Source of the DNA: T1Sed10-7 sp046540855
Lineage (GTDB): Bacteria > Actinomycetota > Nitriliruptoria > Nitriliruptorales > Nitriliruptoraceae
DNA: 7,150 bases
Direction of reading: 5' to 3'
Assembly: GCA_046540855.1 (NCBI GenBank)
Contig: JBKHEJ010000148.1
Span: 1 to 7,150 of the forward strand
Shown one piece after another: positions 1-6,006 of the stretch. Under the pieces are notes generated by a model. The model was not told where the DNA came from, did no database searches, and saw only the letters and a list, made by a program, of their open reading frames with translations. Numbering within the stretch: the first letter of the stretch is position 1; every line of letters starts with the position of its first letter. Made by a program: the position numbers and the translations under genes.

Positions 1-1487
1 TCCTCCAGGGCGCGCAGGGTCTCCACGTCGAGGTCGTTGGTCGGCTCGTCGAGCAGCAGCAGGTTCGCCTCGTGCTGGAGGAGCTTCGCGAGGTGGATGC
101 GGTTGCGCTCCCCGCCGGAGCAGGAGCCGACGTTCTTCTGCTGCTCCCCGCCCTTGAACCCGAAGGCCGCGACGTAGGCCCGCGAGGCCATCTCGGTCGA
201 CCCAAGCCGGACCCAGTCCACCCCACCGGTGATCTCCTCGAACACCGACCGGGACGCGTCCAGCGCCGCACGGGACTGGTCGACGTAGGACAGCTCGACG
301 GTGTCCCCGACGGTCAGCACCCCTTCGTCGGGCTCCTCCGGCGCCTCGAGCAGCTCGCTGCGGCCGGCCGCGGTGACGATCATCTTGAACAGGGTGGTCT
401 TGCCGGCCCCGTTCGGTCCGATGATGCCGACGATCCCGCCCGGCGGCAGCGTGAAGGACAGGTCCTCGTACAGCAGCTTGTCGCCGAAGCCCTTGAGCAC
501 CCCGGAGGCCTCGACGACCTTGGCGCCGAGCCGCGGACCGTCCGGGATCATGATCTGCGGCTTGGTGACCTGCTTGGGCCGCTCACGCTGGAGCAGGCTC
601 TCGTAGGCCTGCACGCGGGCCCTGGCCTTCGTGCGCCGGCCCTGCGGGGACTGCCTCACCCACTCGGCCTCCTCGGCCAGCTGCCGCGCCTGCGCGGACT
701 CCTCGCGCTCCTCCTGACGCAGCCGCTCACGCTTCTGCTCGAGCCAGCCGGAGTAGTTGCCCTGGTAGGGGTGGCCCTTGCCCCGGTCGAGCTCGAGGAT
801 CCACTCCGCCACCTCGTCGAGGAAGTAGCGGTCGTGGGTGATGGACACGACCATCCCGGCGTAGTCGTTGAGCGTGCGCTGCAGCCACGCCACCGACTCC
901 GCGTCGAGGTGGTTGGTCGGCTCATCCAGCAGCAGGATGTCGGGCTTGGAGAGCAGCAGCCGCGCGAGCGCGGCGCGCCGCTTCTCCCCGCCGGACAGCG
1001 TCGAGGGGTCGTCGGCGTCGGGGACGCGCAGGGCGTCCATCGCGATCTCGATGGTCCGGTCGAGGTCCCAGGCGTCGGCCGCGTCGATCGCGTCCTGGAC
1101 CTCGGCCATCTCCTCGTAGACGCGCTGCATCTCCTCGTCGTCCAGCGGCTCGCCCAACCTGGCCGCGAGCTCGTTGTACCTCGGCACCAGCCCCGCGATC
1201 TCGCCCAGGCCCGCCAGCACGTTCTCGCGCACGGTCAGCGCCGGATCCAGCTCCGGCTCCTGTGGCAGGTAGCCGACCGACAGCCCCTTGGCAGGCCAGG
1301 CCTCGCCCTCGAACTCGGTGTCGAGCCCGGCCATGATCCTGAGCAGGGTGGACTTGCCCGCCCCGTTCGGACCGATGACCCCGATCTTGGCTCCGGGGAA
1401 GAAGGACAGCCAGATGTTGGACAGGACCTCCTTGCCGCCCGGGACGGTCTTGGTCAGGCCCTTCATGACGTAGCAGTACTCGGCCAC
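1..1487 (-). CDS. ettA: Energy-dependent translational throttle protein EttA (ABC-F ATPase), C-terminus cut by window edge
   Basis: Cytoplasmic ABC-F protein. EttA binds the ribosomal E site and gates entry into elongation according to the ATP/ADP ratio; it has no membrane partner. About 495 codons are present, and the family runs near 555-560, so roughly the last 60 residues lie off the left edge. Start is GTG at 1487, giving the family-typical N-terminus VAEYCYVMK, with GGAG about 7 nt upstream. ABC1: Walker A GPNGAGKST at 39-47, the EttA arm insertion around 95-145, signature LSGGE 164-168, Walker B DEPTNHLD with catalytic E189. A charged helical linker (about 245-320, containing WVRQS and a basic KARARVQAYE stretch) matches the tRNA-contacting linker. 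ABC2: Walker A GPNGAGKTT 357-365, DEPTNDLD with E481. Oddity: the second signature reads SCSGGE (455-460), with Cys in place of the usual Leu. Divergent from the downstream kinase gene. The family call is very secure. Confidence 0.96.
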   Translation of the reverse strand, partial: MAEYCYVMKGLTKTVPGGKEVLSNIWLSFFPGAKIGVIGPNGAGKSTLLRIMAGLDTEFEGEAWPAKGLSVGYLPQEPELDPALTVRENVLAGLGEIAGLVPRYNELAARLGEPLDDEEMQRVYEEMAEVQDAIDAADAWDLDRTIEIAMDALRVPDADDPSTLSGGEKRRAALARLLLSKPDILLLDEPTNHLDAESVAWLQRTLNDYAGMVVSITHDRYFLDEVAEWILELDRGKGHPYQGNYSGWLEQKRERLRQEEREESAQARQLAEEAEWVRQSPQGRRTKARARVQAYESLLQRERPKQVTKPQIMIPDGPRLGAKVVEASGVLKGFGDKLLYEDLSFTLPPGGIVGIIGPNGAGKTTLFKMIVTAAGRSELLEAPEEPDEGVLTVGDTVELSYVDQSRAALDASRSVFEEITGGVDWVRLGSTEMASRAYVAAFGFKGGEQQKNVGSCSGGERNRIHLAKLLQHEANLLLLDEPTNDLDVETLRALE

Positions 1488-1540
1488 GGGTGCTCCAGCG
1501 GGACAGGGTGCGGGGTCGGTGGCGGACGCACACGCGAGCG

Positions 1541-1571
1541 GCGAGGCTACCGCCGAGGTGGGTGGCCTCGC
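1541..1571. repeat. Inverted repeat / hairpin in the ettA-kinase intergenic region
   Basis: Arms 1541-1550 (GCGAGGCTAC) and 1562-1571 (GTGGCCTCGC) pair over 10 positions with a single G-T mismatch, leaving an 11-nt loop. No T-run follows on either strand, so it is not a standard intrinsic terminator. It lies between two divergent genes, so a cruciform, an operator-like dyad or an RNA leader structure are the options. The pairing is seen directly; its function is unknown. Confidence 0.5.
1544..1549 (-). promoter_or_regulatory. Candidate -10 element for ettA
   Basis: On the minus strand this reads TAGCCT, fitting the actinobacterial TAnnnT -10 consensus. It lies 57 nt before the ettA GTG, which would give a 5' leader of about 50 nt. 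No convincing -35 is visible, and the hexamer sits inside a hairpin-forming sequence. Weak evidence from the motif alone. Confidence 0.22.
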
Positions 1572-1610
1572 GTGCCTCGGTGGCGTGCCTCGGTGGCGTG
1601 ACTCGGCGGC
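1572..1610. repeat. 13-bp tandem repeat, three copies
   Basis: Two perfect adjacent copies of GTGCCTCGGTGGC (1572-1584 and 1585-1597) are followed by an imperfect third, GTGACTCGGCGGC (1598-1610, two changes). The array abuts the hairpin on its left and lies between the candidate divergent -10 elements of ettA and the kinase. It could be binding sites for a regulator or simply slippage-derived repeats. The 13-bp period does not match the helical repeat, which argues mildly against same-face protein binding. Confidence 0.75.
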
Positions 1611-1623
1611 GCGAGGCGGCGGC

Positions 1624-1629
1624 TACGGT
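1624..1629 (+). promoter_or_regulatory. Candidate -10 element for the DICT histidine kinase gene
   Basis: TACGGT fits TAnnnT and lies 49 nt before the kinase start, leaving room for a short leader with its ribosome binding site. The surrounding 9-mer CTACGGTGG (1623-1631) recurs upstream of the PAS gene at 5972-5980. No clear -35 is visible. Confidence 0.3.
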
Positions 1630-1672
1630 GGCCGGAACGTGAAGGTTCCAGAGCGATAGAGGATGGCGACCC

Positions 1673-3115
1673 GTGGACCTCGGAGATGGCCGCGATGGCC
1701 GCCGGGACGAGGGGGAGATCCGTGGCGGCCCGACGACCCGACCCCGGCTGTTCCGGCGCATGCTCGAGACGGTCGACCTGCCCCTGCGTCCGCGCCAGCT
1801 GAGCAAGGCGACGCTGACCGAGCTCAGCCACGTGCTCGAGAACACCGTCATCCAGCACGACCTCCCGGGAGCGGTGTTCACGGGGTTCCAGCACTCACGT
1901 CACTGGCTGCGCGAGCTCGAGCGCTACCAGCGGCTGGTCGCGCCCAAGGCACGCTCGGTCGCGGTGTTCGCCGCCGGCAACCTCGACACGATCGCCGAGG
2001 ACGACGTCGTCCGCGTCCGGCTGGCCGAGGACGACCCTCTGGTCGAGGAGTGGTTCCTCATCGTGCTCACCCCGGCCTTCTGCGCCGTGCTGATCGGCGA
2101 GGAGGTCGACCCAGCGACGTACGAGCACGCGGCCGATGAGCACGCGTCCGCCGCCGGCACCGACGCGGCAGCCTTCGAGGAGTTCGACCGCCTCTTCGAC
2201 ACGGTGTGGTCCTTCAACCCCCAGACGGTCACCGCCATCACCACCTTCATCCGCGCCGAGGTGGCACGGATCGACACGGCCACGGCGGACCGGATGCAGG
2301 AGGCGCTCGCGACCTACCCCCCGGGCCCGCACGACCCGTGGGTGCGGGACGGGGTCATCAGCGACCTGATCGTCGCGCTCGAGGTCGGCCGGGAGCGCTA
2401 CCGCCGGCTCGCGATGCGCGAACGCAACGCCGCGGAGGAACTCCGGGAGATCGACCGGTCCAAGTCGGCCTTCCTCACCGCGGTGTCCCACGAGCTGCGG
2501 ACCCCCTTGACCGTGGTGGACGGCACCGCGGCGACGCTGCGCCGCCTCGGGCCCGACCTCGAGCCGGCCGCACGAGCCCGGCTCGAGTCGGCGCTGGCAG
2601 CCCAGACCGCGCGTCTGAGCACGCTGCTCGACGACCTCCTCGACCTCGACCGTCTCGCGCGGGGCACGGTCGCGAGCGACCCCGAGGACGTCGACGCGGT
2701 GCAGGTCGTCAGCGCTGCGCTGGAGGGACTCCCTGGCGCCGAGCGTGTGCGCATCGACGGGCCGGAGCACCTGCTGGTGCGCCTCGACCGCACGCAGCTC
2801 GAGCGGATCATCGCGAACCTGGTGAGCAACGCGATCAAGTACGCCCCGGACGGCCCGATCGAGATCGGGCTCGAGAGCGGCCCTGACGTGCTCCGGCTGC
2901 TGGTCGACGACCACGGGCCAGGCATCCCGAGCTCCCACCGCGAGCGCGTGCTCCGGCCCTTCCACCGGCTCGCGGACGACCACCCGCAGCCGGGTACGGG
3001 GATCGGACTCGCCCTGGTCGCCGAGTTCGTCCGGCTCCAGGGCGGCGAGCTGCGCGTGGGCGACCGCCCGGGCGGCGGTGCCCGCTTCGAGGTCCAGCTC
3101 CCCCACGCGCGTTGA
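1673..3115 (+). CDS. Soluble sensor histidine kinase with N-terminal DICT-like sensory domain
   Basis: Probably a cytoplasmic two-component sensor kinase of 480 aa; no transmembrane segment or signal peptide is visible. The N-terminal region (about 48-190) resembles the DICT sensory domain of diguanylate cyclases and two-component kinases: PGAVFTGFQ at 65-73, a YQRL segment, then DPLVEEWFLIVLTPAFCAVL at 121-140. A charged helical linker (about 225-265) leads to HisKA with H-box FLTAVSHELRTPL, phospho-acceptor H273. The HATPase domain has N-box NLVSN 382-386, G1 box DDHGPGIP 412-419 and G2 box GTGIGL 441-446, so it looks catalytically complete. Start is GTG 1673, chosen because AGAGGA sits 9 nt upstream. 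The first 29 residues are low-complexity; ATG 1760 (residue 30) is an alternative but has no ribosome binding site. No response regulator is adjacent, so it appears orphan within this window. The ligand is unknown. Kinase assignment is near certain; the DICT call rests on motif recall. Confidence 0.93.
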   Translation: MDLGDGRDGRRDEGEIRGGPTTRPRLFRRMLETVDLPLRPRQLSKATLTELSHVLENTVIQHDLPGAVFTGFQHSRHWLRELERYQRLVAPKARSVAVFAAGNLDTIAEDDVVRVRLAEDDPLVEEWFLIVLTPAFCAVLIGEEVDPATYEHAADEHASAAGTDAAAFEEFDRLFDTVWSFNPQTVTAITTFIRAEVARIDTATADRMQEALATYPPGPHDPWVRDGVISDLIVALEVGRERYRRLAMRERNAAEELREIDRSKSAFLTAVSHELRTPLTVVDGTAATLRRLGPDLEPAARARLESALAAQTARLSTLLDDLLDLDRLARGTVASDPEDVDAVQVVSAALEGLPGAERVRIDGPEHLLVRLDRTQLERIIANLVSNAIKYAPDGPIEIGLESGPDVLRLLVDDHGPGIPSSHRERVLRPFHRLADDHPQPGTGIGLALVAEFVRLQGGELRVGDRPGGGARFEVQLPHAR

Positions 3116-3143
3116 GGCGGACCGGACCTCGCACGCGACCTCG

Positions 3144-3149
3144 TACCCT
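3144..3149 (+). promoter_or_regulatory. Candidate -10 for a leaderless transcript of the membrane/spermidine-synthase-like gene
   Basis: TACCCT fits TAnnnT and ends 8 nt before the ATG at 3158, the spacing expected when transcription begins at or next to the start codon. No Shine-Dalgarno sequence precedes this ATG, which fits leaderless initiation, a common mode in Actinobacteria. No clear -35 is visible. Confidence 0.35.
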
Positions 3150-3157
3150 CCCCGCCC

Positions 3158-4639
3158 ATGCCTGCCTTCGCCGCCGCCGCGCTCGTGTTCCTCTCCTCCG
3201 CCGCTGTCCTCGTGCTCGAGATCCTCGCGGCGCGGCTGCTCGCGCCCTACGTCGGCAGCACGCTCGAGACCTACACGGCCATCATCGGCGTGGTGCTCGC
3301 CGGGATCGCCGTCGGGTCCTGGATCGGTGGCAAGGCCGCCGACGCCCGTGACCCCCGCGGCCTGCTCGCGCCGCTGCTGCTGATCGGCGGGGCGCTCGCC
3401 TTCGCCGCGATCCCCATCGTCGACGTGCTCGGCACCTCGCTGCGCGGGGCGGGCCCGACCACCACCACGACCCTGACCATCCTGGCGTTCTTCGCGCCGG
3501 CTGCGGTGCTGTCGGCCGTCACCCCGGCGGTCATCAAGATCCAGCTCGCGAGCCTGGAGGAGACCGGCCGGGTGGTGGGCCGGCTGTCGGCGCTGTCCAC
3601 CGCCGGCGCGATCGTCGGCACCTTCGTCACCGGGTTCCTGCTGGTGGCGGCGTTCCCGACCCGACCGGTGATCCGCGCGACCGCGCTGTTCCTGGTGCTG
3701 CTCGGGGTCGCGACCGCGGTCGCGCTCCGGCGCGGTCGGACCGTCAGCTCCGGCATGGCGGTGGCGGTGCTCGCCGCCGGTGGGCTCTCCTTCGCCGCTG
3801 CGAACCCGTGCGAGGAGGAGTCCGCCTACTACTGCGCCTACATCGTCGAGGATCCGGACCGTCCCGCCGGCCGCGCCCTGTGGCTGGACAACCTGCGCCA
3901 CTCCTACGTCGACCTCGAGGACCCGACCTACCTGGAGTTCACCTACACGCAGTGGTTCGGCGACGTCCTCGACGCCGTGGCCCCCGAGCCCGACCCGGTC
4001 TCGGTCCTGCACATCGGCGGGGCAGGCTTCACGATGCCGCGCTACGTGCGGGCGACCCGGCCCGGCTCGACCTCGGAGGTGCTGGAGGTCGACCCGCTGC
4101 TGGTGGAGCTCGCCCAGGAGGATCTGGGTCTCGACCTCGACGCCGACATCGAGGTACGGCTCGGTGACGCGCGCACGACCCTGGACCAGGGTGAGGTCGC
4201 ACGGCACGACGTGGTCATCGGTGACGCCTTCGGTGGGGTCGCGGTGCCGTGGCATTTGGCCACGCAGGAGTTCACCGCGAAGGTCCACGCCCGCCTGCGT
4301 CCCGGCGGCGTGTACACCCTCAACGTCATCGACTACGGCCCGCGCTCCTTCCTGCGCGCCGAGGTGGCGACGGTCGCCAGCGTGTTCGAGCACGTCGCCG
4401 TGCTGGGCCGGCCCGGCAGCTTCGACGAGCGAGGTCGCAGCCGGGGCGGCAACTACGTGCTCGTCGCTTCGGATGCGCCGCTGCCGATCGCGGCGATCGA
4501 AGCGGCCAACGCCCGTCGCGGCCGGACCGACGAGGTGCTGCACGGCGCCGCGCTGAGGAGCTTCGTCGCGGACGCGCGGATCCTCACCGACGACCACGCG
4601 CCGGTGGACCAGCTCCTGACCCCTCGGCCGGTCGCCTGA
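3158..4639 (+). CDS. Membrane protein with C-terminal spermidine-synthase-like domain (fused MFS/spermidine synthase family)
   Basis: 493 aa. The N-terminal part is strongly hydrophobic, with about seven likely transmembrane segments (near 4-25, 39-58, 68-89, 103-125, 145-165, 171-191, 199-216) and the motif EILAARLLAPYVG (21-33) typical of the fused family. A soluble Rossmann domain follows (about 235-490) with nucleotide-binding loop LHIGGAGF 284-291, acidic LEVDP around E310/D312, GDAR 336-339 and GDAFGG 355-360. True spermidine synthases carry GGGDG and a D-(S/T)-x-D-P loop. Here the Asp of the first motif and the second Asp of the other are absent, so aminopropyl transfer to putrescine is doubtful and the substrate is unknown. 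C218 and C226 lie just after the last hydrophobic segment. Start is ATG 3158; no ribosome binding site, possibly leaderless. It follows the kinase gene by 42 nt on the same strand. The family call is firm; the activity is not. Confidence 0.88.
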   Translation: MPAFAAAALVFLSSAAVLVLEILAARLLAPYVGSTLETYTAIIGVVLAGIAVGSWIGGKAADARDPRGLLAPLLLIGGALAFAAIPIVDVLGTSLRGAGPTTTTTLTILAFFAPAAVLSAVTPAVIKIQLASLEETGRVVGRLSALSTAGAIVGTFVTGFLLVAAFPTRPVIRATALFLVLLGVATAVALRRGRTVSSGMAVAVLAAGGLSFAAANPCEEESAYYCAYIVEDPDRPAGRALWLDNLRHSYVDLEDPTYLEFTYTQWFGDVLDAVAPEPDPVSVLHIGGAGFTMPRYVRATRPGSTSEVLEVDPLLVELAQEDLGLDLDADIEVRLGDARTTLDQGEVARHDVVIGDAFGGVAVPWHLATQEFTAKVHARLRPGGVYTLNVIDYGPRSFLRAEVATVASVFEHVAVLGRPGSFDERGRSRGGNYVLVASDAPLPIAAIEAANARRGRTDEVLHGAALRSFVADARILTDDHAPVDQLLTPRPVA

Positions 4640-4667
4640 TCCTCCCCCACCCGCGCGGAGCCGGTGC

Positions 4668-4673
4668 GATACT
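4668..4673 (+). promoter_or_regulatory. Candidate extended -10 for the oxidoreductase gene
   Basis: GATACT is preceded by TG and one base (4665-4667), matching an extended -10 layout. It would place transcription start near 4680, giving a leader of about 60 nt that begins with the hairpin at 4680-4701. No -35 is recognisable. Motif evidence only. Confidence 0.3.
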
Positions 4674-4679
4674 GACGGG

Positions 4680-4701
4680 CGCGGGGGCACGAACCCCTGC
4701 G
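4680..4701 (+). repeat. GC-rich hairpin in the leader of the oxidoreductase gene
   Basis: Arms 4680-4687 (CGCGGGGG) and 4694-4701 (CCCCTGCG) form an 8-bp stem with one G-T wobble and a 6-nt loop CACGAA. There is no T-tract after it, so it is not a canonical intrinsic terminator for the upstream gene. If the candidate promoter at 4668 is real, this is the first structure in the mRNA and could act as a stabilising or regulatory 5' element. Confidence 0.5.
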
Positions 4702-4738
4702 GGCCGCGTTCGGTCACACCCGGCAGGCTGGAGGCAGC

Positions 4739-5947
4739 GTGGTCACGGCCAGACCTGAGGACGACGTCACCACTCCGCTCAGCTCGCGTGCACCGCGGGT
4801 CGTGATCATCGGTGCCGGGTACGCCGGCGCGCACGCGGCAGCGGCCGCCGCTCGCAGCGGCGACGTCGAGGTGACGATCATCGACCAGGACGGCCGGCAC
4901 GGCTTCCTGCCGCGGCTCGCCGGGGTGGCTGCGGGTCGCCTGCGAGCGAGCGCGGCGCGGGCCCCGGTCAGTGAGCTGCTCGGAGCGCCGGTCGAGGTCG
5001 TGCCCGGCCAGGCCGTCCGGCTCGACGACGAGGCCGGGCAGGTCACCCTCGCGGACGCGACCACCGTCACCGCGGACGCGATCGTCGTCACGATCGGGTC
5101 CGGGTCGCCGGCGGGCAGCGTGCCGGGCAGCGCGCGCTACGCGGCCACGCTGCACACCCCGGAGGACGCGCTGGCGCTGCGTCGACGCCTGCACCGCACC
5201 CGTCGGCTCGTGGTCATCGGTGCCGGGCCGACGGGCGTCCAGCTGGCCGCGGAGGTGGCCGCCTTTCGACCCGGGATCGAGGTCCACCTGCTGGAGATCG
5301 CCGATCGCATCCTCCCCGCCGAGCCGGCGCAGCTCGCCCGGGACGCGACCCGCACCCTGCGCCGGGTCGGGGTCCACCTCCACCTCGGTGCTGAGGTCGC
5401 CCGGATCGACCAGCGCGGGGCGGTGCTGAGCGGCCGCGACCGCCTCGACGGGACCGTGGTGTGGGCGGGTGGCTGGGTCGCGGACGCCCGGGAGCTGCTG
5501 CCCGAGGCACCGGTACAGGGTGGGCGCGTGATCGTCACCGGCGACCTGCGTGTCTCCGGCCTGGAGCGGGTGCTGGCGGCGGGCGATATCGCCGCGCACC
5601 GCGACCTCGTCGGGCGGCTGCTGCCGATGTCCGCCCAGATCGCGAGCCAGGCCGGTGCCACCGCCGGCGCGAACGCGGTCGCGCTGGCGACCGGACGGCC
5701 GACCCGCCGCGCTCGTCTGATCGAGCTGGGTCGCATCATCGACCTCGGCGACCGTGGCGTCGGCCGCATCGGCCCTCTCCCGCTCGGGTGGGGCCCGACC
5801 GACCGGCTCGTCCCGCTCGTGCACCGTGCCATCGACCTGCGCCACCTGTGGCAGCTCGGAGGGGCGCTGGTGGCGCTCGCGCACGCTCCTTTCGGCCAGG
5901 TCCTCCCGACCAGCCCGCCGCGCCCACCCCTGCACGCCGTGGGGTGA
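4739..5947 (+). CDS. FAD/NAD(P)H-dependent oxidoreductase, type II NADH dehydrogenase (NDH-2)-like
   Basis: 402 aa flavoprotein of the pyridine nucleotide-disulphide oxidoreductase fold. The FAD-binding motif is IIGAGYAG (GxGxxG at 25-30) and the NAD(P)H-binding motif VIGAGPTG (161-166). AAGDIA (280-285) holds the Asp that contacts FAD ribityl/phosphate in this fold, and AQIASQ (299-304) matches the AQxAxQ quinone-site signature of NDH-2. HGFLPRLAGVAAG after the first Rossmann unit also fits NDH-2-like proteins. Expected reaction: NADH oxidation with electron transfer to membrane quinone, without proton pumping. It is shorter than many NDH-2 proteins, and its C-terminus (330-402) is divergent with only weak amphipathic or hydrophobic helices, so membrane attachment and the electron acceptor are uncertain. 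Start is GTG 4739 with GGAGG 4 nt upstream, somewhat tight. No Cys pair is seen, so it is not a disulphide reductase. Fold certain; quinone reductase role probable. Confidence 0.9.
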   Translation: MVTARPEDDVTTPLSSRAPRVVIIGAGYAGAHAAAAAARSGDVEVTIIDQDGRHGFLPRLAGVAAGRLRASAARAPVSELLGAPVEVVPGQAVRLDDEAGQVTLADATTVTADAIVVTIGSGSPAGSVPGSARYAATLHTPEDALALRRRLHRTRRLVVIGAGPTGVQLAAEVAAFRPGIEVHLLEIADRILPAEPAQLARDATRTLRRVGVHLHLGAEVARIDQRGAVLSGRDRLDGTVVWAGGWVADARELLPEAPVQGGRVIVTGDLRVSGLERVLAAGDIAAHRDLVGRLLPMSAQIASQAGATAGANAVALATGRPTRRARLIELGRIIDLGDRGVGRIGPLPLGWGPTDRLVPLVHRAIDLRHLWQLGGALVALAHAPFGQVLPTSPPRPPLHAVG

Positions 5948-5957
5948 CCCGGCCGGG
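5948..5957. repeat. 10-bp perfect palindrome after the oxidoreductase stop codon
   Basis: CCCGGCCGGG begins right after the TGA stop and lies 15 bp before the candidate -10 of the PAS gene, overlapping the place a -35 would occupy. It could be an operator half-site pair, but short GC palindromes arise easily at this base composition. Confidence 0.3.
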
Positions 5958-5972
5958 CGGGCGATCGGGGAC

Positions 5973-5978
5973 TACGGT
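5973..5978 (+). promoter_or_regulatory. Candidate -10 element for the triple-PAS gene
   Basis: TACGGT fits TAnnnT and lies 34 nt before the GTG start. The 9-mer CTACGGTGG around it is identical to that before the histidine kinase gene (1623-1631), suggesting the same type of promoter. No clear -35 is visible. Confidence 0.3.
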
Positions 5979-6006
5979 GGAGACCGGACGGCGAGGGAGC
6001 CCGGAC

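Noticed and set aside
72..1601. A 509-codon plus-strand open frame covering ettA
   Set aside because: It is antisense to a clear ABC-F gene with all motifs intact; its product is Leu/Gly/Arg-rich with no family features.
1663..2139. ATG at 1663 in another frame, overlapping the kinase start
   Set aside because: It overlaps the same ribosome binding site but gives an Arg/Pro-rich product, whereas the frame from GTG 1673 gives the DICT and kinase domains.
4650..4660. Short GC palindrome (CCGCGCGG) after the membrane protein gene
   Set aside because: An 8-bp GC-only palindrome is expected by chance at this base composition and has no supporting context.
4680..4701. Intrinsic terminator after the membrane protein gene
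   Set aside because: The stem is strong but no T-run follows on the plus strand, so classical Rho-independent termination is not supported. Kept only as a hairpin.
1895..5935. A 1346-codon open frame on the minus strand opposite the kinase, membrane and oxidoreductase genes
   Set aside because: The three plus-strand genes all lie in the same reading frame and use GC-rich codons, so stops are rare in the mirrored frame. The translation is an Arg/Gly/Asp/His-rich mixture with no recognisable domain, while the plus strand encodes complete, motif-bearing proteins.
5461..6006. N-terminal extension of the triple-PAS protein to an upstream start
   Set aside because: The extension would overlap almost 500 bp of the oxidoreductase gene in another frame and reads as Arg/Pro-rich nonsense. 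GTG 6007 has a strong ribosome binding site and precedes PAS1 by a suitable length.
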